DNA of 64,000 nucleotides from DASXUX01 sp036504595 (GCA_036504595.1 DASXUX010000020.1:124001-188000), one strand, 5' to 3'. Counted from the stretch's first letter, positions 24,403-32,970 are shown. The notes: generated by a model from the letters alone, not told the origin. Made by a program: numbers and translations.

Positions 24403-24405
24403 CTC
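24326..24405. repeat. acacagag-family degenerate element
   Basis: It starts cacgacttcaacacagg and ends gtgactctgta with diverged arms, and matches the family at 20624-20733. Confidence 0.6.
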
Positions 24406-24480
24406 TGTACGGCTAACGCTCCAAATCCTCGCTTCCTGCGATGATCTCGCTTGCCTGCTCGCGCCTATGGCGCTTTTCGG

Positions 24481-24507
24481 CCGCTCCCTTACGGTCGCGG
24501 TTCTGAT
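24481..24507 (+). repeat. 27-bp dispersed repeat, copy 2
   Basis: An exact copy of the unit that starts CCGCTCCCTTACGG and ends GCGGTTCTGAT, located between genes. Confidence 0.9.
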
Positions 24508-24567
24508 TCGCGCGGCCGAGCAGTTGTTTCGCCCCGTCTCCGCGTCCCCCCGTCTCCTCGTCTAGTT

Positions 24568-26175
24568 CTATCGGCCCTTTTCCCAGGGGTAGAAGCCAGC
24601 CTCGATCTCAGTTCGCAGCGCCAATGCGCCCGTGGGGCAGGCGCGGCAGCATTCCGCGGCGGCCTTCTTCAGGCCCTCGGACAGCGTCCCGTTGAATGGC
24701 ACGCTGACGTGGACGTTGAAGCCGCGGCCGATATAGGTCAGGCCGAGTTCCTCTTTGGCATCGCCGGCGATCTGGATGCACAAGCCGCACGCGATGCACT
24801 TGCCGGGTTCATAGATGACATCGCGTCCCTCGCGGAGCGGTTCGAGGACGCGCTGTGTGCCTTTGTAGCGGGTCTGCGAACAGCCGTAGGCATCGGCGTA
24901 ATCGCGCAGCCGGCAATCGTCTTTTTTGCGGCAATCGCAGTGAATGCAGCGCAGAGATTCGGCCTTGGCTTCCTCGGGGTTGAAGCCGCAACTTCCGCCG
25001 CCGCACGGTTTGTTGCGATCGCCGGTGTTGCAGCCTCCGCAGATCAAGTGGGTGACCTCGTCGCGTTCGAGTCTGCCCATTTTCGAAACGAACTTTTGCG
25101 ACTCGCCGGTGATTTCCTTGCCGGCCAGATACTGACCGATCGAGACGGCCGCGAGCTTTCCGTCCGCGATCGAGCGCACGGCGAGCTTGCGCCGCCGGAC
25201 CATGTCGCCACCGGCGAAGACGCCTTTTATCTGCGTCTCCAGCGTGGTGTGGCTGACCGGCACCTTGTGGTCTGGCGCCGCAAAGCCCAGCGCCTCCGCT
25301 TCGCCCGCCTTCAGTTCTCCGATCGCGAGAAACACAGCGTCAAACTGCTTGCGCAGGTCGTCGAAGGAAATGTCCGAGCCGATGCGCGTTTTCATGCGCA
25401 GTTCCGCGCCGAGCTGCACGATCGTGGCGATTTCGGCGTCGAGCACGTCTCGCGGAAGTTTGCTTTCGGGCACGGTGTAGCGGAGCGCGCCGCCGGGCTT
25501 TTCGTGATGGTCGAAAATCGTGACCGCGTGGCCATCCTGAAGCAGGTACGACGCAGCCGCCAGCCCAGCCGGTCCGCTGCCGACCACCGCGACGCGCTTG
25601 CCGGTTGCGGGCTTCTTTTCGGGAATGTACGGATCCTTGGAGGAGAGGTCGGCGTCGGCGACGTAGCGCTTCACCATGCAGATGGCGGCGGGGTGATCGA
25701 GCGTTCCGCGGCGACAGGATCGTTCGCACACTTCCGGACAGACGCGGCCGAGCACCGCGGGAAGCGCGATGTCGCGCTTGATTGTCATGAGGGCTCCGCG
25801 CAGGTCGCCGGCGGCGACTTGCCGCAGCATCTGCGGGATTTCCATGTGCGCCGGGCAGGTCGTGTTGCACGGGGCCAAGCAGTCGCCGTGGTGGTCGCTG
25901 AGAATCAGTTCGAGCGCCGTCTTTCGCACCGCGTGGACTTCTTTGGTTTCGCTTTCGACTTTCATTCCGTCCTGCACCGGCATCGCGCAAGATGGGACCA
26001 GGTTGGGATTGCCGTCCACCTTCACCACGCAGACCAGGCAGGAGGTCTGCGGGCGGCAGCCTTCGAAGTAGCAGAGCGTCGGGATGTCGATGCCGAGTTT
26101 GCGGGCAGCGTGGAGCACGGTGCTACCTTCGGGCACCTCGACTTCACGGTCGTCTATGGTAATCCGCGCCATCAT
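24568..26175 (-). CDS. GltD-like Fe-S flavoprotein with NuoG-type N-terminus (StnA-like)
   Basis: The protein has 535 residues. The second of two start ATGs (26172) has the better spacing to GAGG. The N-terminal [2Fe-2S] domain has Cys35, Cys46, Cys49 and Cys63 in the NuoG spacing. A GltD-type Fe-S region follows (CLAPCNTTCPAH, CPEVCERSCRR), then FAD/NAD(P) domains with VVGSGPAGLAAASYL, and a C-terminal Cys-rich part with CIACGLCIQ and CCRACPTGAL. This layout matches the GltD-like subunit of Sporomusa-type Nfn (StnA), which bifurcates electrons between NAD(P)H and ferredoxin. It lies 93 bp after the NuoE-NuoF fusion. Alternatively it is a generic NADPH:ferredoxin oxidoreductase. Confidence 0.82.
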   Translation of the reverse strand: MMARITIDDREVEVPEGSTVLHAARKLGIDIPTLCYFEGCRPQTSCLVCVVKVDGNPNLVPSCAMPVQDGMKVESETKEVHAVRKTALELILSDHHGDCLAPCNTTCPAHMEIPQMLRQVAAGDLRGALMTIKRDIALPAVLGRVCPEVCERSCRRGTLDHPAAICMVKRYVADADLSSKDPYIPEKKPATGKRVAVVGSGPAGLAAASYLLQDGHAVTIFDHHEKPGGALRYTVPESKLPRDVLDAEIATIVQLGAELRMKTRIGSDISFDDLRKQFDAVFLAIGELKAGEAEALGFAAPDHKVPVSHTTLETQIKGVFAGGDMVRRRKLAVRSIADGKLAAVSIGQYLAGKEITGESQKFVSKMGRLERDEVTHLICGGCNTGDRNKPCGGGSCGFNPEEAKAESLRCIHCDCRKKDDCRLRDYADAYGCSQTRYKGTQRVLEPLREGRDVIYEPGKCIACGLCIQIAGDAKEELGLTYIGRGFNVHVSVPFNGTLSEGLKKAAAECCRACPTGALALRTEIEAGFYPWEKGR

Positions 26176-26187
26176 TGCCTCAAAACA

Positions 26188-26268
26188 AAGTGCGAAGTGT
26201 GAAGTTCGAAGTGCGAAGTGCGGATATCAGCCTTACTTCGACCTTCGTACTTCGTCCTTCGAACTTTT
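26188..26268. repeat. Inverted pair of gaagtgcgaag arrays
   Basis: The unit gtgcgaagt/tcgaagt (about 26190-26222) faces cttcgaccttcgtacttcgtccttcgaac (26233-26263), so the transcript can fold back on itself. It lies between the NuoE-NuoF fusion and the GltD-like gene. Confidence 0.75.
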
Positions 26269-28890
26269 TTACACCACTTCCACTACATCCAACGGGCACA
26301 CCTGCCGGCACGCGTCACAGCGCGTGCATTTCACGGGGTCGATCACGTGCTTGACGTACGGCGTCAGTTTGATGGCATCGACTGGACAATGCTGCGCGCA
26401 GAGCGTGCAGCCGTTGCAGCCGTCCTTCACCTGATACTTGATGAGCGCTTTGCACTTTCCGGCGGGGCAGCGGCCGGCGAGGTGCGCTTCGTATTCGTCG
26501 CGGAAGTATTTGAGCGTTGTGAGCACCGGGTTGGGCGCGGTCTTGCACAGGCCGCACAAACTGCCGACCTGGAGCATTTTGCCGAGGTGTTCGGCTTCGG
26601 TCAGATCGGAGGCCTTGCCTTTGCCTTCGCAGATGCGTTCGAGAATGTCGAGCAATCGGCGCGTGCCGAGGCGGCCGATGCTGCACTGGCCGCAGCATTC
26701 GTTTTGCGCGAAGGAGAGGAAGTAGCGGGCGATGTCCACCATGCAATCTTGATCGTCCATCACGACCAGACCGCCCGAACCCATGATTGCGCCGATCTCG
26801 CGCAGCGTTTCGTAATCGACGGAGGAATCCGACAGGCGCTCCGGCACGCACCCGCCGCTGGGGCCGCCGATCTGCACGGCCTTGAAGCGCCGTCCGGGCG
26901 CCACGCCGCCGCCGATTTCTTCGACGATCTGGCGGACGGTAATGCCCATCGGCACTTCGATCAGGCCGCCGTTGCGCACTTTTCCGGTGAGCGCGAAGAC
27001 TTTCGTGCCTTTGCTCTTCTCGGTGCCGAGTTTCGCGAACGCCTCGGCTCCGTGGCGGATGATCCACGGGACCATCGCGAGGGTCTCGACGTTGTTCACG
27101 CAGGTCGGGCAGTCCCACAGACCCTTTTGAGCCGGATATGGCGGACGCAGGCGCGGCATGCCGCGGCGGCCTTCGACGGATGCGATGAGCGCGGTCTCTT
27201 CGCCGCAGACGAACGCGCCGGCGCCTTCCTTGACGCGCAGCTTCAGCGAATAGCGGCCGTCGCACATCTTTTCGCCGAGAAAACCCTGTGCTTCGAGGCG
27301 TTCGATGGCAGCCTTCACGCGCTGCACGGCGAGGGGGTATTCGGCGCGGATGTACAGAACGCCTTCATGCGCGCCGATGGCGATGGCGGCGATGGACATG
27401 CCTTCCAGGACGCGGTACGGGTAGGATTCGAGGATCATGCGGTCCATGAACGCGCCGGGGTCGCCTTCGTCGCCGTTGCAGATCATGAACTTGCGCACGG
27501 TGGGGCCGGCGTCCCTGCCGGCCGGCACGGAGGCCGGCACCACCCCGCCGGCCGCTCGAGCCACCGTCCATTTTCGGCCGGTCGGGAAACCTGCGCCGCC
27601 GCGGCCGCGGAGGCCGGACTTTTCGATCTCGGCGATCGTCTTTTCGGGGCCGAGGTCGGCAAGCGTCTTTCGCAGAGCGCTGAAGCCGCCGCGCGCGATG
27701 TACTCGCTGAGGTCGAGGGGATCGACGCTGCCGCAGTCTTCGGTCGCGAGGCGGATTTGTCTGCCGAGGAAATTCGAGACCTGCTGATCGCGCGCGTTCA
27801 GTTCGTGTTTGCTCAGCGCGGTTTCTTCTTCGTCGGAAAGCAGCCAGTCGAGCAAGCCGCTCAGCCGGGCTCGCGCGGTGCGGAGCAGACTTCCGCCGCT
27901 GAAATGGCGCTCGATGATGCCGCGGACTTCATGCGGCTGGACTTTGGAGTAGACGACGCTGTGTGGCACGCTCGTGAGCGGCGCCGTGTTCTTGGCGCCG
28001 GTCTCGTGCGTGTCGCACGCATGAGCTGACGCGAAAGGATGCGCCAGCGCATGCGTGCCACCGGCGAGTTTCGATGGTTTTTCGGCGGGCTTGCCGGCGC
28101 CATCGGGCCAGACGATTTCGATCAGCGGAGTCTGGTGGCACATGCCGACGCAGCCGACCTGGCGGACGGTGGCCTTCACGCCGGTTTCGGCGAGGGTCTT
28201 TTCGAGTTCTTCGCGGACTTTCTCGCTGCCGTTCGCCACGCAGCACGAGCCGAGGCCGACGCGGATTTCCGGAACGTTGTCGCGCAGAACCGGCGGATGC
28301 AACGCGGGCGCATCTTTCCGCGCGGCTTCCGACGCGAGGAAATCCTGGAGCATTTCGGGCACATCGTTGGGCGAGATGTGGCCGTAGGTGGATTCATCGA
28401 TGACGACGACGGGCGCGAGGGTGCAGCAGCCGACGCAGTTGACGCGTTCAACGGTGAAGGTGCCGCTGGCGTCGGTGTCCTGGCCTTCGGCGAGCTTCAG
28501 CGAGCGTTCGATCGCGCCCTGGACTCGTTCGGAGCCTTTCACGTGGCAAGCGGTGCCGTGGCAGACGTGGACGATGTGTTTGCCGACGGGTTTGTGGCGG
28601 AACTGGTTGTAGAACGTCGCGACGCCCATGATGTCGCTGGGCGAAATCTCGGTCGTCGCGCAAACGCGCTTGAGGGCTTCCTGCGGCAGATAGCGGAAAT
28701 GTCCCTGCAGCGCCTGCAGGATGCCGATGGTGTTCTCGCGCTTGCGGCCGACGCGCGCGACGATTTCGTCAACGGCCTTCATGTCAACCGGCTCAGCAGC
28801 GGCCTGAGCGCACTTGCATGCATCGCCGCAGGGATGGGTAGCGCCGGCCTCCGTGCCGGCCGTTTTGGTTTCCGTTGCAGGCGCGCTCAT
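26269..28890 (-). CDS. NuoE-NuoF fusion, NAD(P)H-oxidising subunit (HydCB/StnCB-like)
   Basis: The protein has 873 residues. Domains in order are: NuoE with [2Fe-2S] ligands Cys110, Cys115, Cys152 and Cys156; a second thioredoxin-like [2Fe-2S] domain with Cys216/217, Cys247 and Cys251; a NuoF core with the FMN/NADH loop GLRGRGGAGFPTGRKW and CNGDEGDPG; the NuoF [4Fe-4S] cysteines; and a C-terminal two-cluster ferredoxin (CNGCTLCAQHCP, CTRCDACRQVCP). This is the extended NuoF of electron-bifurcating hydrogenases and Stn transhydrogenases, here fused to its NuoE. Palindromic repeats are translated at residues 9-18 and 449-463, and a different 100-bp element at 278-310. It overlaps the upstream PQQ gene as ATGA. 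Confidence 0.88.
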   Translation of the reverse strand: MSAPATETKTAGTEAGATHPCGDACKCAQAAAEPVDMKAVDEIVARVGRKRENTIGILQALQGHFRYLPQEALKRVCATTEISPSDIMGVATFYNQFRHKPVGKHIVHVCHGTACHVKGSERVQGAIERSLKLAEGQDTDASGTFTVERVNCVGCCTLAPVVVIDESTYGHISPNDVPEMLQDFLASEAARKDAPALHPPVLRDNVPEIRVGLGSCCVANGSEKVREELEKTLAETGVKATVRQVGCVGMCHQTPLIEIVWPDGAGKPAEKPSKLAGGTHALAHPFASAHACDTHETGAKNTAPLTSVPHSVVYSKVQPHEVRGIIERHFSGGSLLRTARARLSGLLDWLLSDEEETALSKHELNARDQQVSNFLGRQIRLATEDCGSVDPLDLSEYIARGGFSALRKTLADLGPEKTIAEIEKSGLRGRGGAGFPTGRKWTVARAAGGVVPASVPAGRDAGPTVRKFMICNGDEGDPGAFMDRMILESYPYRVLEGMSIAAIAIGAHEGVLYIRAEYPLAVQRVKAAIERLEAQGFLGEKMCDGRYSLKLRVKEGAGAFVCGEETALIASVEGRRGMPRLRPPYPAQKGLWDCPTCVNNVETLAMVPWIIRHGAEAFAKLGTEKSKGTKVFALTGKVRNGGLIEVPMGITVRQIVEEIGGGVAPGRRFKAVQIGGPSGGCVPERLSDSSVDYETLREIGAIMGSGGLVVMDDQDCMVDIARYFLSFAQNECCGQCSIGRLGTRRLLDILERICEGKGKASDLTEAEHLGKMLQVGSLCGLCKTAPNPVLTTLKYFRDEYEAHLAGRCPAGKCKALIKYQVKDGCNGCTLCAQHCPVDAIKLTPYVKHVIDPVKCTRCDACRQVCPLDVVEVV
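27499..27544. repeat. Palindromic in-frame element, full copy H
   Basis: Both arms with no loop and GGTGG/CCACC ends. The coding strand reads VVPASVPAGRDAGPT. The site is between the NuoF FMN/NADH loop and the CNGDEGDPG motif. Confidence 0.92.
27963..28062 (-). repeat. 100-bp GGTGGCACG hairpin element, coding copy
   Basis: On the minus strand it begins ggtggcacgcatgcg and ends gagcgtgccacac, with an inner stem ggcgccaagaacacggcgcc. It is translated in frame as a His/Ala-rich linker (GGTHALAHPFASAHACDTHE) between the Fe-S and NuoF domains. A related copy lies at 36281-36407. Confidence 0.85.
28837..28862. repeat. Palindromic in-frame element, half copy I
   Basis: One arm, read as AGTEAGAT at residues 11-18 of the NuoE-NuoF fusion. 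Confidence 0.75.
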
Positions 28891-30872
28891 TCCTGAACTC
28901 CTTCGCGCTTGCTCTTCTGCGTTTCGCGCTTGATCTCGCGTTTCTCTTCCTGAAGCTGGCGTTTCTCTTCGCGCGTCTCCTTGCGCTCTTCGCGAACTTC
29001 TTTCTTCTGTTCCGGAGGCTCACTCTTCTTGGGCTCGGCATCGGAAGGCGCGACCCCTGACCCCTGAACCCTGGCCTCTGAACCCTGCCCTTCCCCGATG
29101 CACACAAGTTTGCAGGCGATGTGATTGTTCTCCTTCATCACCTTCGTGCGGATGTACATGCGGCCGCCGGCGAACGCGGGGCACGTCACGGTCTCAGCGC
29201 CCATTTCGGCCCTGCCCATCGCCTTGTAGGTGCTGCCCAGCGCGGCAAAGAAAACCGTGCCGGTTTCCTTCGTCGTGATCATCAAGCGATCGCCGATGAT
29301 CGTGGGCGAGCTGTAGCACATGGGGGAGTCGCAGTGATTCGGGCAGCCGCATTTCTTTGCCGTATCGGGGGCGTAATCGTGTTCGTATTTCTTGGCGCCG
29401 GTCGCGGCGTCGAAGCACGTCAGTACCCCGCTGGAGGTCAGCAGCCAGACGTTTTTGCCATCGGTGATGGGGCTGCAGGCGTCGGGCAGATTGTCCTCGG
29501 CGCTCCACGCCAAGTGGGTCTTTGTCACCTCGCCGCTGCCATCGGGCTTGATGGCGAACAGCTTCATGCCTTCTTGCGCGACGAAGACTTTGTCGTTGCC
29601 AAAAACAGGGGACGGCGCGACCTCGCCGCTATCGCAGAAGAAGAACCAGAGCAGTTTGCCATCGGCGGGGTTGTAGGAGACCACGCGCGGCTTGGCGAAG
29701 GTGATGAGCTGATCGCGGCCCGCAGCGGAAATGATCACTGGCGTGGCCCAGCCCATCAGCCAATCGTCCTCACACTTTCGAGAGACCTCCCAGACTGTCT
29801 TTCCGGTGGACGAATCCACCGCCAGATACTTGCCGTTCTGGTGCTGATCGTACGGCACGATCACCAGATTTTTATAGGTCACCAGCGAGGCAGCGTGGCC
29901 ATAAGGGTTTTCGGGCAAGCCGAGGTTTCGCGCCCAAATCTGCTTGCCGTTGTAGTCGAAGGCCGCCAGATCGCCGTTGGCGAAGATCACGTACGCGCGG
30001 TGGCTGTCGCAGGCCATCGTGGGCGAAGCGAAACCGGTGTCCTTCATTACCTTTGGAATCTTTCCGCCCGAACCGGCGTCCACTTTCTGCCGCCAGACGA
30101 TTGCGCCCTTCGCTGCATCGAAGCAATAAACTTCGCGCGTCTTGTCGTCGGCGCCGCTGAGCAGGACGCGATCGCCCCAGACGATGGCCGAATTGGTGCC
30201 GGGCAGGGGAATGTCTGTCTTCCACAAAATGTTCTGGCCGGACTTCACGTCCCATGTCGCGGCGTAATTGCCGGCGGGCGCGATTCCGGAGCCGTCGGGT
30301 CCGCGGAAGCGCGGCCACGGTGCGGGCGGTTCTTCGGCGATCGTCAGTTCAGGCCCGGGAGCTTTGCGGCCGGGGCCGAGCGCCAGAGCGGCTCCGCCCG
30401 CGAGCACTAGTACGCTCAGCACACCCACGCTGAGGCGCGCATGCGCCGCCTGCTGCTGCATGTGCTGATAGCGTTCGGGATGCAGAGACGGCGCGGGCGG
30501 CGCGGGGCGGTATGTCTTGGCAAAGCGCACGAGCAGCACGAAGGCGGCGGCACCGGCCAGGAGCAGCCAGCCGCCGAAGGCGGCGCGCGTTTCGCGCAGG
30601 AAGTATTCCTTGCGCAGCTTCAGATCGAGCTCGCGGATTTCGTTCTTCAGATCCTCGTTTTTCGGCTGTGTGGCGAGCTTGTCTTTGAGCGCGCGCAGAT
30701 CCTTCGAATCGAGCAGCGTCACTTGCGACGCTCGGCCGTAGTTCACGCCCAGGGTGCCGGCCATCACCACAGCGAGCACGAGCGCGCCCAGCGCGGCCCA
30801 GCGCAGAGTGCCGTGGCGTTCAGAGAACAGCTTCTGCTGCTCAGGAGAAAGCGGGAGGATGGGGCGGGTCAT
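28887..30872 (-). CDS. Membrane-anchored PQQ-type beta-propeller protein
   Basis: The protein has 661 residues. Three predicted helices (about 26-47, 97-118 and 152-172) are followed by a propeller with the WPRFRGPDGSG opening of secreted PQQ-like proteins and repeated GA.VWRQKV / GKTVWEVSRK / AATGAKKYEHD blades. No PQQ or metal ligands were confirmed, so cofactor binding is open. The last 50 residues are almost wholly charged (EVREERKETREEKRQLQEEK), a predicted single helix. Just before them, a ccctgaacc array is translated (EGQGSEARVQGSGV). Both ends overlap neighbours by four bases, so it is firmly part of the redox operon. Confidence 0.85.
   Translation of the reverse strand: MTRPILPLSPEQQKLFSERHGTLRWAALGALVLAVVMAGTLGVNYGRASQVTLLDSKDLRALKDKLATQPKNEDLKNEIRELDLKLRKEYFLRETRAAFGGWLLLAGAAAFVLLVRFAKTYRPAPPAPSLHPERYQHMQQQAAHARLSVGVLSVLVLAGGAALALGPGRKAPGPELTIAEEPPAPWPRFRGPDGSGIAPAGNYAATWDVKSGQNILWKTDIPLPGTNSAIVWGDRVLLSGADDKTREVYCFDAAKGAIVWRQKVDAGSGGKIPKVMKDTGFASPTMACDSHRAYVIFANGDLAAFDYNGKQIWARNLGLPENPYGHAASLVTYKNLVIVPYDQHQNGKYLAVDSSTGKTVWEVSRKCEDDWLMGWATPVIISAAGRDQLITFAKPRVVSYNPADGKLLWFFFCDSGEVAPSPVFGNDKVFVAQEGMKLFAIKPDGSGEVTKTHLAWSAEDNLPDACSPITDGKNVWLLTSSGVLTCFDAATGAKKYEHDYAPDTAKKCGCPNHCDSPMCYSSPTIIGDRLMITTKETGTVFFAALGSTYKAMGRAEMGAETVTCPAFAGGRMYIRTKVMKENNHIACKLVCIGEGQGSEARVQGSGVAPSDAEPKKSEPPEQKKEVREERKETREEKRQLQEEKREIKRETQKSKREGVQE
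29049..29093. repeat. ccctgaacc tandem array inside the PQQ gene
   Basis: Units of 7-9 bp (cccctga, accctg, gaaccctg) are translated as GSEARVQGSGV ahead of the charged C-terminal helix. Confidence 0.7.
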
Positions 30873-32398
30873 CGGGGAACCCCCTCATCGATTGCGGATT
30901 GCGGATTGCGGATTGCGGATTGAACGGCAGCGGCCGGCGTCGCTGCTCCAGCGTCCTGCCTCCCGCCTCCTGCCTCCGCGCTGTTCCCCCCGTCTCCCCG
31001 TCCCCCCGTCCCCCCGTCCCACTCCGCACCGGGGCAGTATTCGAAGCAGCGGGCGCAGCCGACGCAGGCGGCGCGGTCGGCTTCGTGTTCGGTGCGACGG
31101 CGGCGGACGGAAAGGGAGACGAGCTTTACGCCGATGACCAGGCCGACCCACGCTCCGAACCAGCCGCCAGCTCGGCGGAAACGCGCGTAAATGACGCCGG
31201 CTTCGGCGTAGAGTTCCTCGGCGGACTGGCCGTGCTGATGGAAAGCTTTGGTGTCGTCGGTCGTGTCGCGCGTGTTCTCGACGTCTTCCTTCACGAGTAC
31301 ATCGGCCAGACGGACATCGCGGTGCATACGCGAGAGGGGGCCGCCGAGCTGCTTGCCGAGTTGCGAACACACGAGCATCAGCACGGGCACGAGCACCAGC
31401 GTTCCGATCAGGCGGCTTTTGCCTTCCAACCGGGCGGCTTCGGGCGCGGCCGGCGTGGTGGGGCGAATCGCGCCGTAGGGGCAGGAGGTTTCGCACAGAT
31501 GGCAGTCAATGCAGCGGTCGGGATAGATCTTCACGCGCCAGCGCGAGAGATGGCCGCAAAGCCGCAGGAGCGCTCCGTACGGGCAGAGGAAGCGGCAGTA
31601 CGGCCGGCCGACGAACAGGCCGAGCAGAATGAACGCCCCGCCGAGCAGCAGCATGAACGCGGAGCCGTTGCGGCGGAAGAGCGCGATAAACGGATCGTAT
31701 TCGCAGATGACGTACGCGCTGCCCATCGCGGCGAGGATCACGGCCAGGCCGAGGTACAGGTACGGCACGATTCCAAGCGCGTGTTCCAGCCAGGAAGGAA
31801 CTTCAACCGGTTTAACGAGTACGGCATCTTGCAGCGAACCGTGAGGGCAAACGGCGGCGCAATACGAACGGCCGAAGATGAGCGCGAAAATCAGCGGCAG
31901 CAGGAAGAAGGTGAGCACGCCGATGGGCACGACGAAGCTGGGATCGAAGATTCCTTGCGAAACGTTTTGAATCGCTCCAATCGGGCAGACGCAGCCTTCG
32001 CGCCAGAAGCCGAAGTACGCGATGGAAAAAATCATCAGCCCATACACGCCGTTGCGCGAACGGCGCTTGAGGACCAGCCAGGCGCTGAGCGAGAGCGCTC
32101 CGAAAAGCACACTCATGTCCAGCAGCGTGCGCCAGTCGGCCAGAGGCGCTGGCGCGTGCGTGGCCGGGAGTTTGTAGCCGCTGGTGGTGAACTCGGGAGG
32201 GGGGAAACGCTCTTCGGCGACAGCCGTCATTGTAACCAACAGCATCGCGACAATGCAGGCGCCGCGCAGGATACGGCGAGACGGGGGGACGGGGAGACGG
32301 GGGGACGGGGGGACTGCGCGAACGGCAGCCAAGAGCGAAGTGCCGCTCAACCCTGAACCCTGAACCCTGAACCCCGAACCCTGCCGTTCACGCATCAT
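30869..32398 (-). CDS. NapH-like membrane 4Fe-4S protein
   Basis: The ATG pair at 32398/32395 overlaps the end of the Tat ferredoxin gene and gives 509 residues. Several membrane helices are followed by two CxxxCP motifs at the membrane face (CVCPIGAI, YCAAVCPHGSL, YCRFLCPYGAL) and a ferredoxin-like CIDCHLCETSCPYGAI, as in NapH/NosR-type quinol or ferredoxin shuttles. A late segment has CVGCARCFEYCP. The first 45 residues and last 50 residues are encoded by tandem arrays (GSGFRVQGSG, PSPRLPVPPS, GGTGGRGDGG, QSAIRNPQSAI). It probably links cytoplasmic electrons from the NuoF/GltD-like enzyme to the exported ferredoxin. Confidence 0.87.
   Translation of the reverse strand: MMRERQGSGFRVQGSGLSGTSLLAAVRAVPPSPRLPVPPSRRILRGACIVAMLLVTMTAVAEERFPPPEFTTSGYKLPATHAPAPLADWRTLLDMSVLFGALSLSAWLVLKRRSRNGVYGLMIFSIAYFGFWREGCVCPIGAIQNVSQGIFDPSFVVPIGVLTFFLLPLIFALIFGRSYCAAVCPHGSLQDAVLVKPVEVPSWLEHALGIVPYLYLGLAVILAAMGSAYVICEYDPFIALFRRNGSAFMLLLGGAFILLGLFVGRPYCRFLCPYGALLRLCGHLSRWRVKIYPDRCIDCHLCETSCPYGAIRPTTPAAPEAARLEGKSRLIGTLVLVPVLMLVCSQLGKQLGGPLSRMHRDVRLADVLVKEDVENTRDTTDDTKAFHQHGQSAEELYAEAGVIYARFRRAGGWFGAWVGLVIGVKLVSLSVRRRRTEHEADRAACVGCARCFEYCPGAEWDGGTGGRGDGGNSAEAGGGRQDAGAATPAAAVQSAIRNPQSAIDEGVPR
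30885..31022. repeat. Two tandem arrays forming the NapH-like C-terminus
   Basis: gattgcggattgcggattgcgg (30889-30920) and a gtctccccgtcccccc array (30988-31022) lie inside the reading frame and encode its last residues. Confidence 0.8.
32278..32383. repeat. Two tandem arrays forming the NapH-like N-terminus
   Basis: gacggggggacggggaga (32278-32317) and ccctgaaccctgaaccctgaac (32343-32383) are translated just after the predicted start. Confidence 0.8.
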
Positions 32399-32963
32399 GC
32401 TTTTCCTTCCCCTTGATGCGGTAAGGTTGGGCGGCCGGGGCGCGCGAGATGGCGTGCGAAGGGCAGACGACGGCGATGGAGCATTCGTTGCAGTTGACGC
32501 AGATGCTGTGGTTGATCTGCAGATGCATCGAGCCGTTGCCAAACGCGGTGCAGCCTTTCACGCATTTGGAGCAGCCGATGCAGAGGTTTTCGTCGATCTT
32601 GTATTCGTAGTAGGGGTCTTCAACGAACTTGCGGCTGATCGCGCCGGTCGGGCAAAGCTGGTTTTCGGCGCCGTTGTTCAGGCCGTTCGGCGAAGGTTCA
32701 AAGTAGGCGGTACAAAGTTCGCAGTAGCCGCACATCGGGTAGGTGTGGAAGCACTTCACGGCCGACGGGCTGAGCACGCAGGCGGTCGCGCAGCGTTCGC
32801 ATTGAATGCATTTGTAGGGATCGATCTGCCAGACGGTGCCGGCGCTGGCGGTGCGCGAGATCAGTCCGCCGGCGAGGCAGCCGAGGCTGGCCAAGGCCGC
32901 TCCGTGCAGGCCGCTGCGCAGAAATTCGCGCCGGCTGAAGTCTTTTTTATCGGGCTCGCTCAT
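32388..32963 (-). CDS. Tat-exported ferredoxin-like 4Fe-4S protein
   Basis: The ATG at 32963 gives 191 residues. SRREFLRSGLHGAALASLG is a twin-arginine signal. The mature part has four 4Fe-4S motifs: CIQCERCATAC, CGYCELCTAY with a later CPTG, CIGCSKCVKGC and CVNCNECSIAVVCP. Such proteins (NapG/HycB-type) carry electrons on the periplasmic side. It overlaps the NapH-like gene by 11 bp, which fits a NapG-NapH type pair. No nitrate reductase is nearby, so the acceptor is unknown. The propeller proteins encoded around it are candidates. Confidence 0.87.
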   Translation of the reverse strand: MSEPDKKDFSRREFLRSGLHGAALASLGCLAGGLISRTASAGTVWQIDPYKCIQCERCATACVLSPSAVKCFHTYPMCGYCELCTAYFEPSPNGLNNGAENQLCPTGAISRKFVEDPYYEYKIDENLCIGCSKCVKGCTAFGNGSMHLQINHSICVNCNECSIAVVCPSHAISRAPAAQPYRIKGKEKHDA

Positions 32964-32970
32964 GGCCTTA

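Larger units (their letters stand above)
23541..24567. other. Gene-poor 1.0 kb accessory region with repeats and ORF remnants
   Basis: It is bounded by the GNAT stop and the flavoprotein stop. It contains two short ORFs (23550-23780 and 24034-24402, listed separately), a gcaggagg-type array at 23541-23575, a cggacgaacacgga array at 23908-23945, an acacagag-family half element at 23950-24006, a gaacgccgaac array at 24262-24300, another acacagag element at 24326-24405 and one 27-bp repeat at 24481-24507. It looks like a repeat sink rather than a coding region. Confidence 0.7.

Noticed and set aside
24568..28890. Electron-bifurcating hydrogenase
   Set aside because: No H-cluster protein or NiFe subunit is encoded. 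The domain set fits Stn-type transhydrogenase better.
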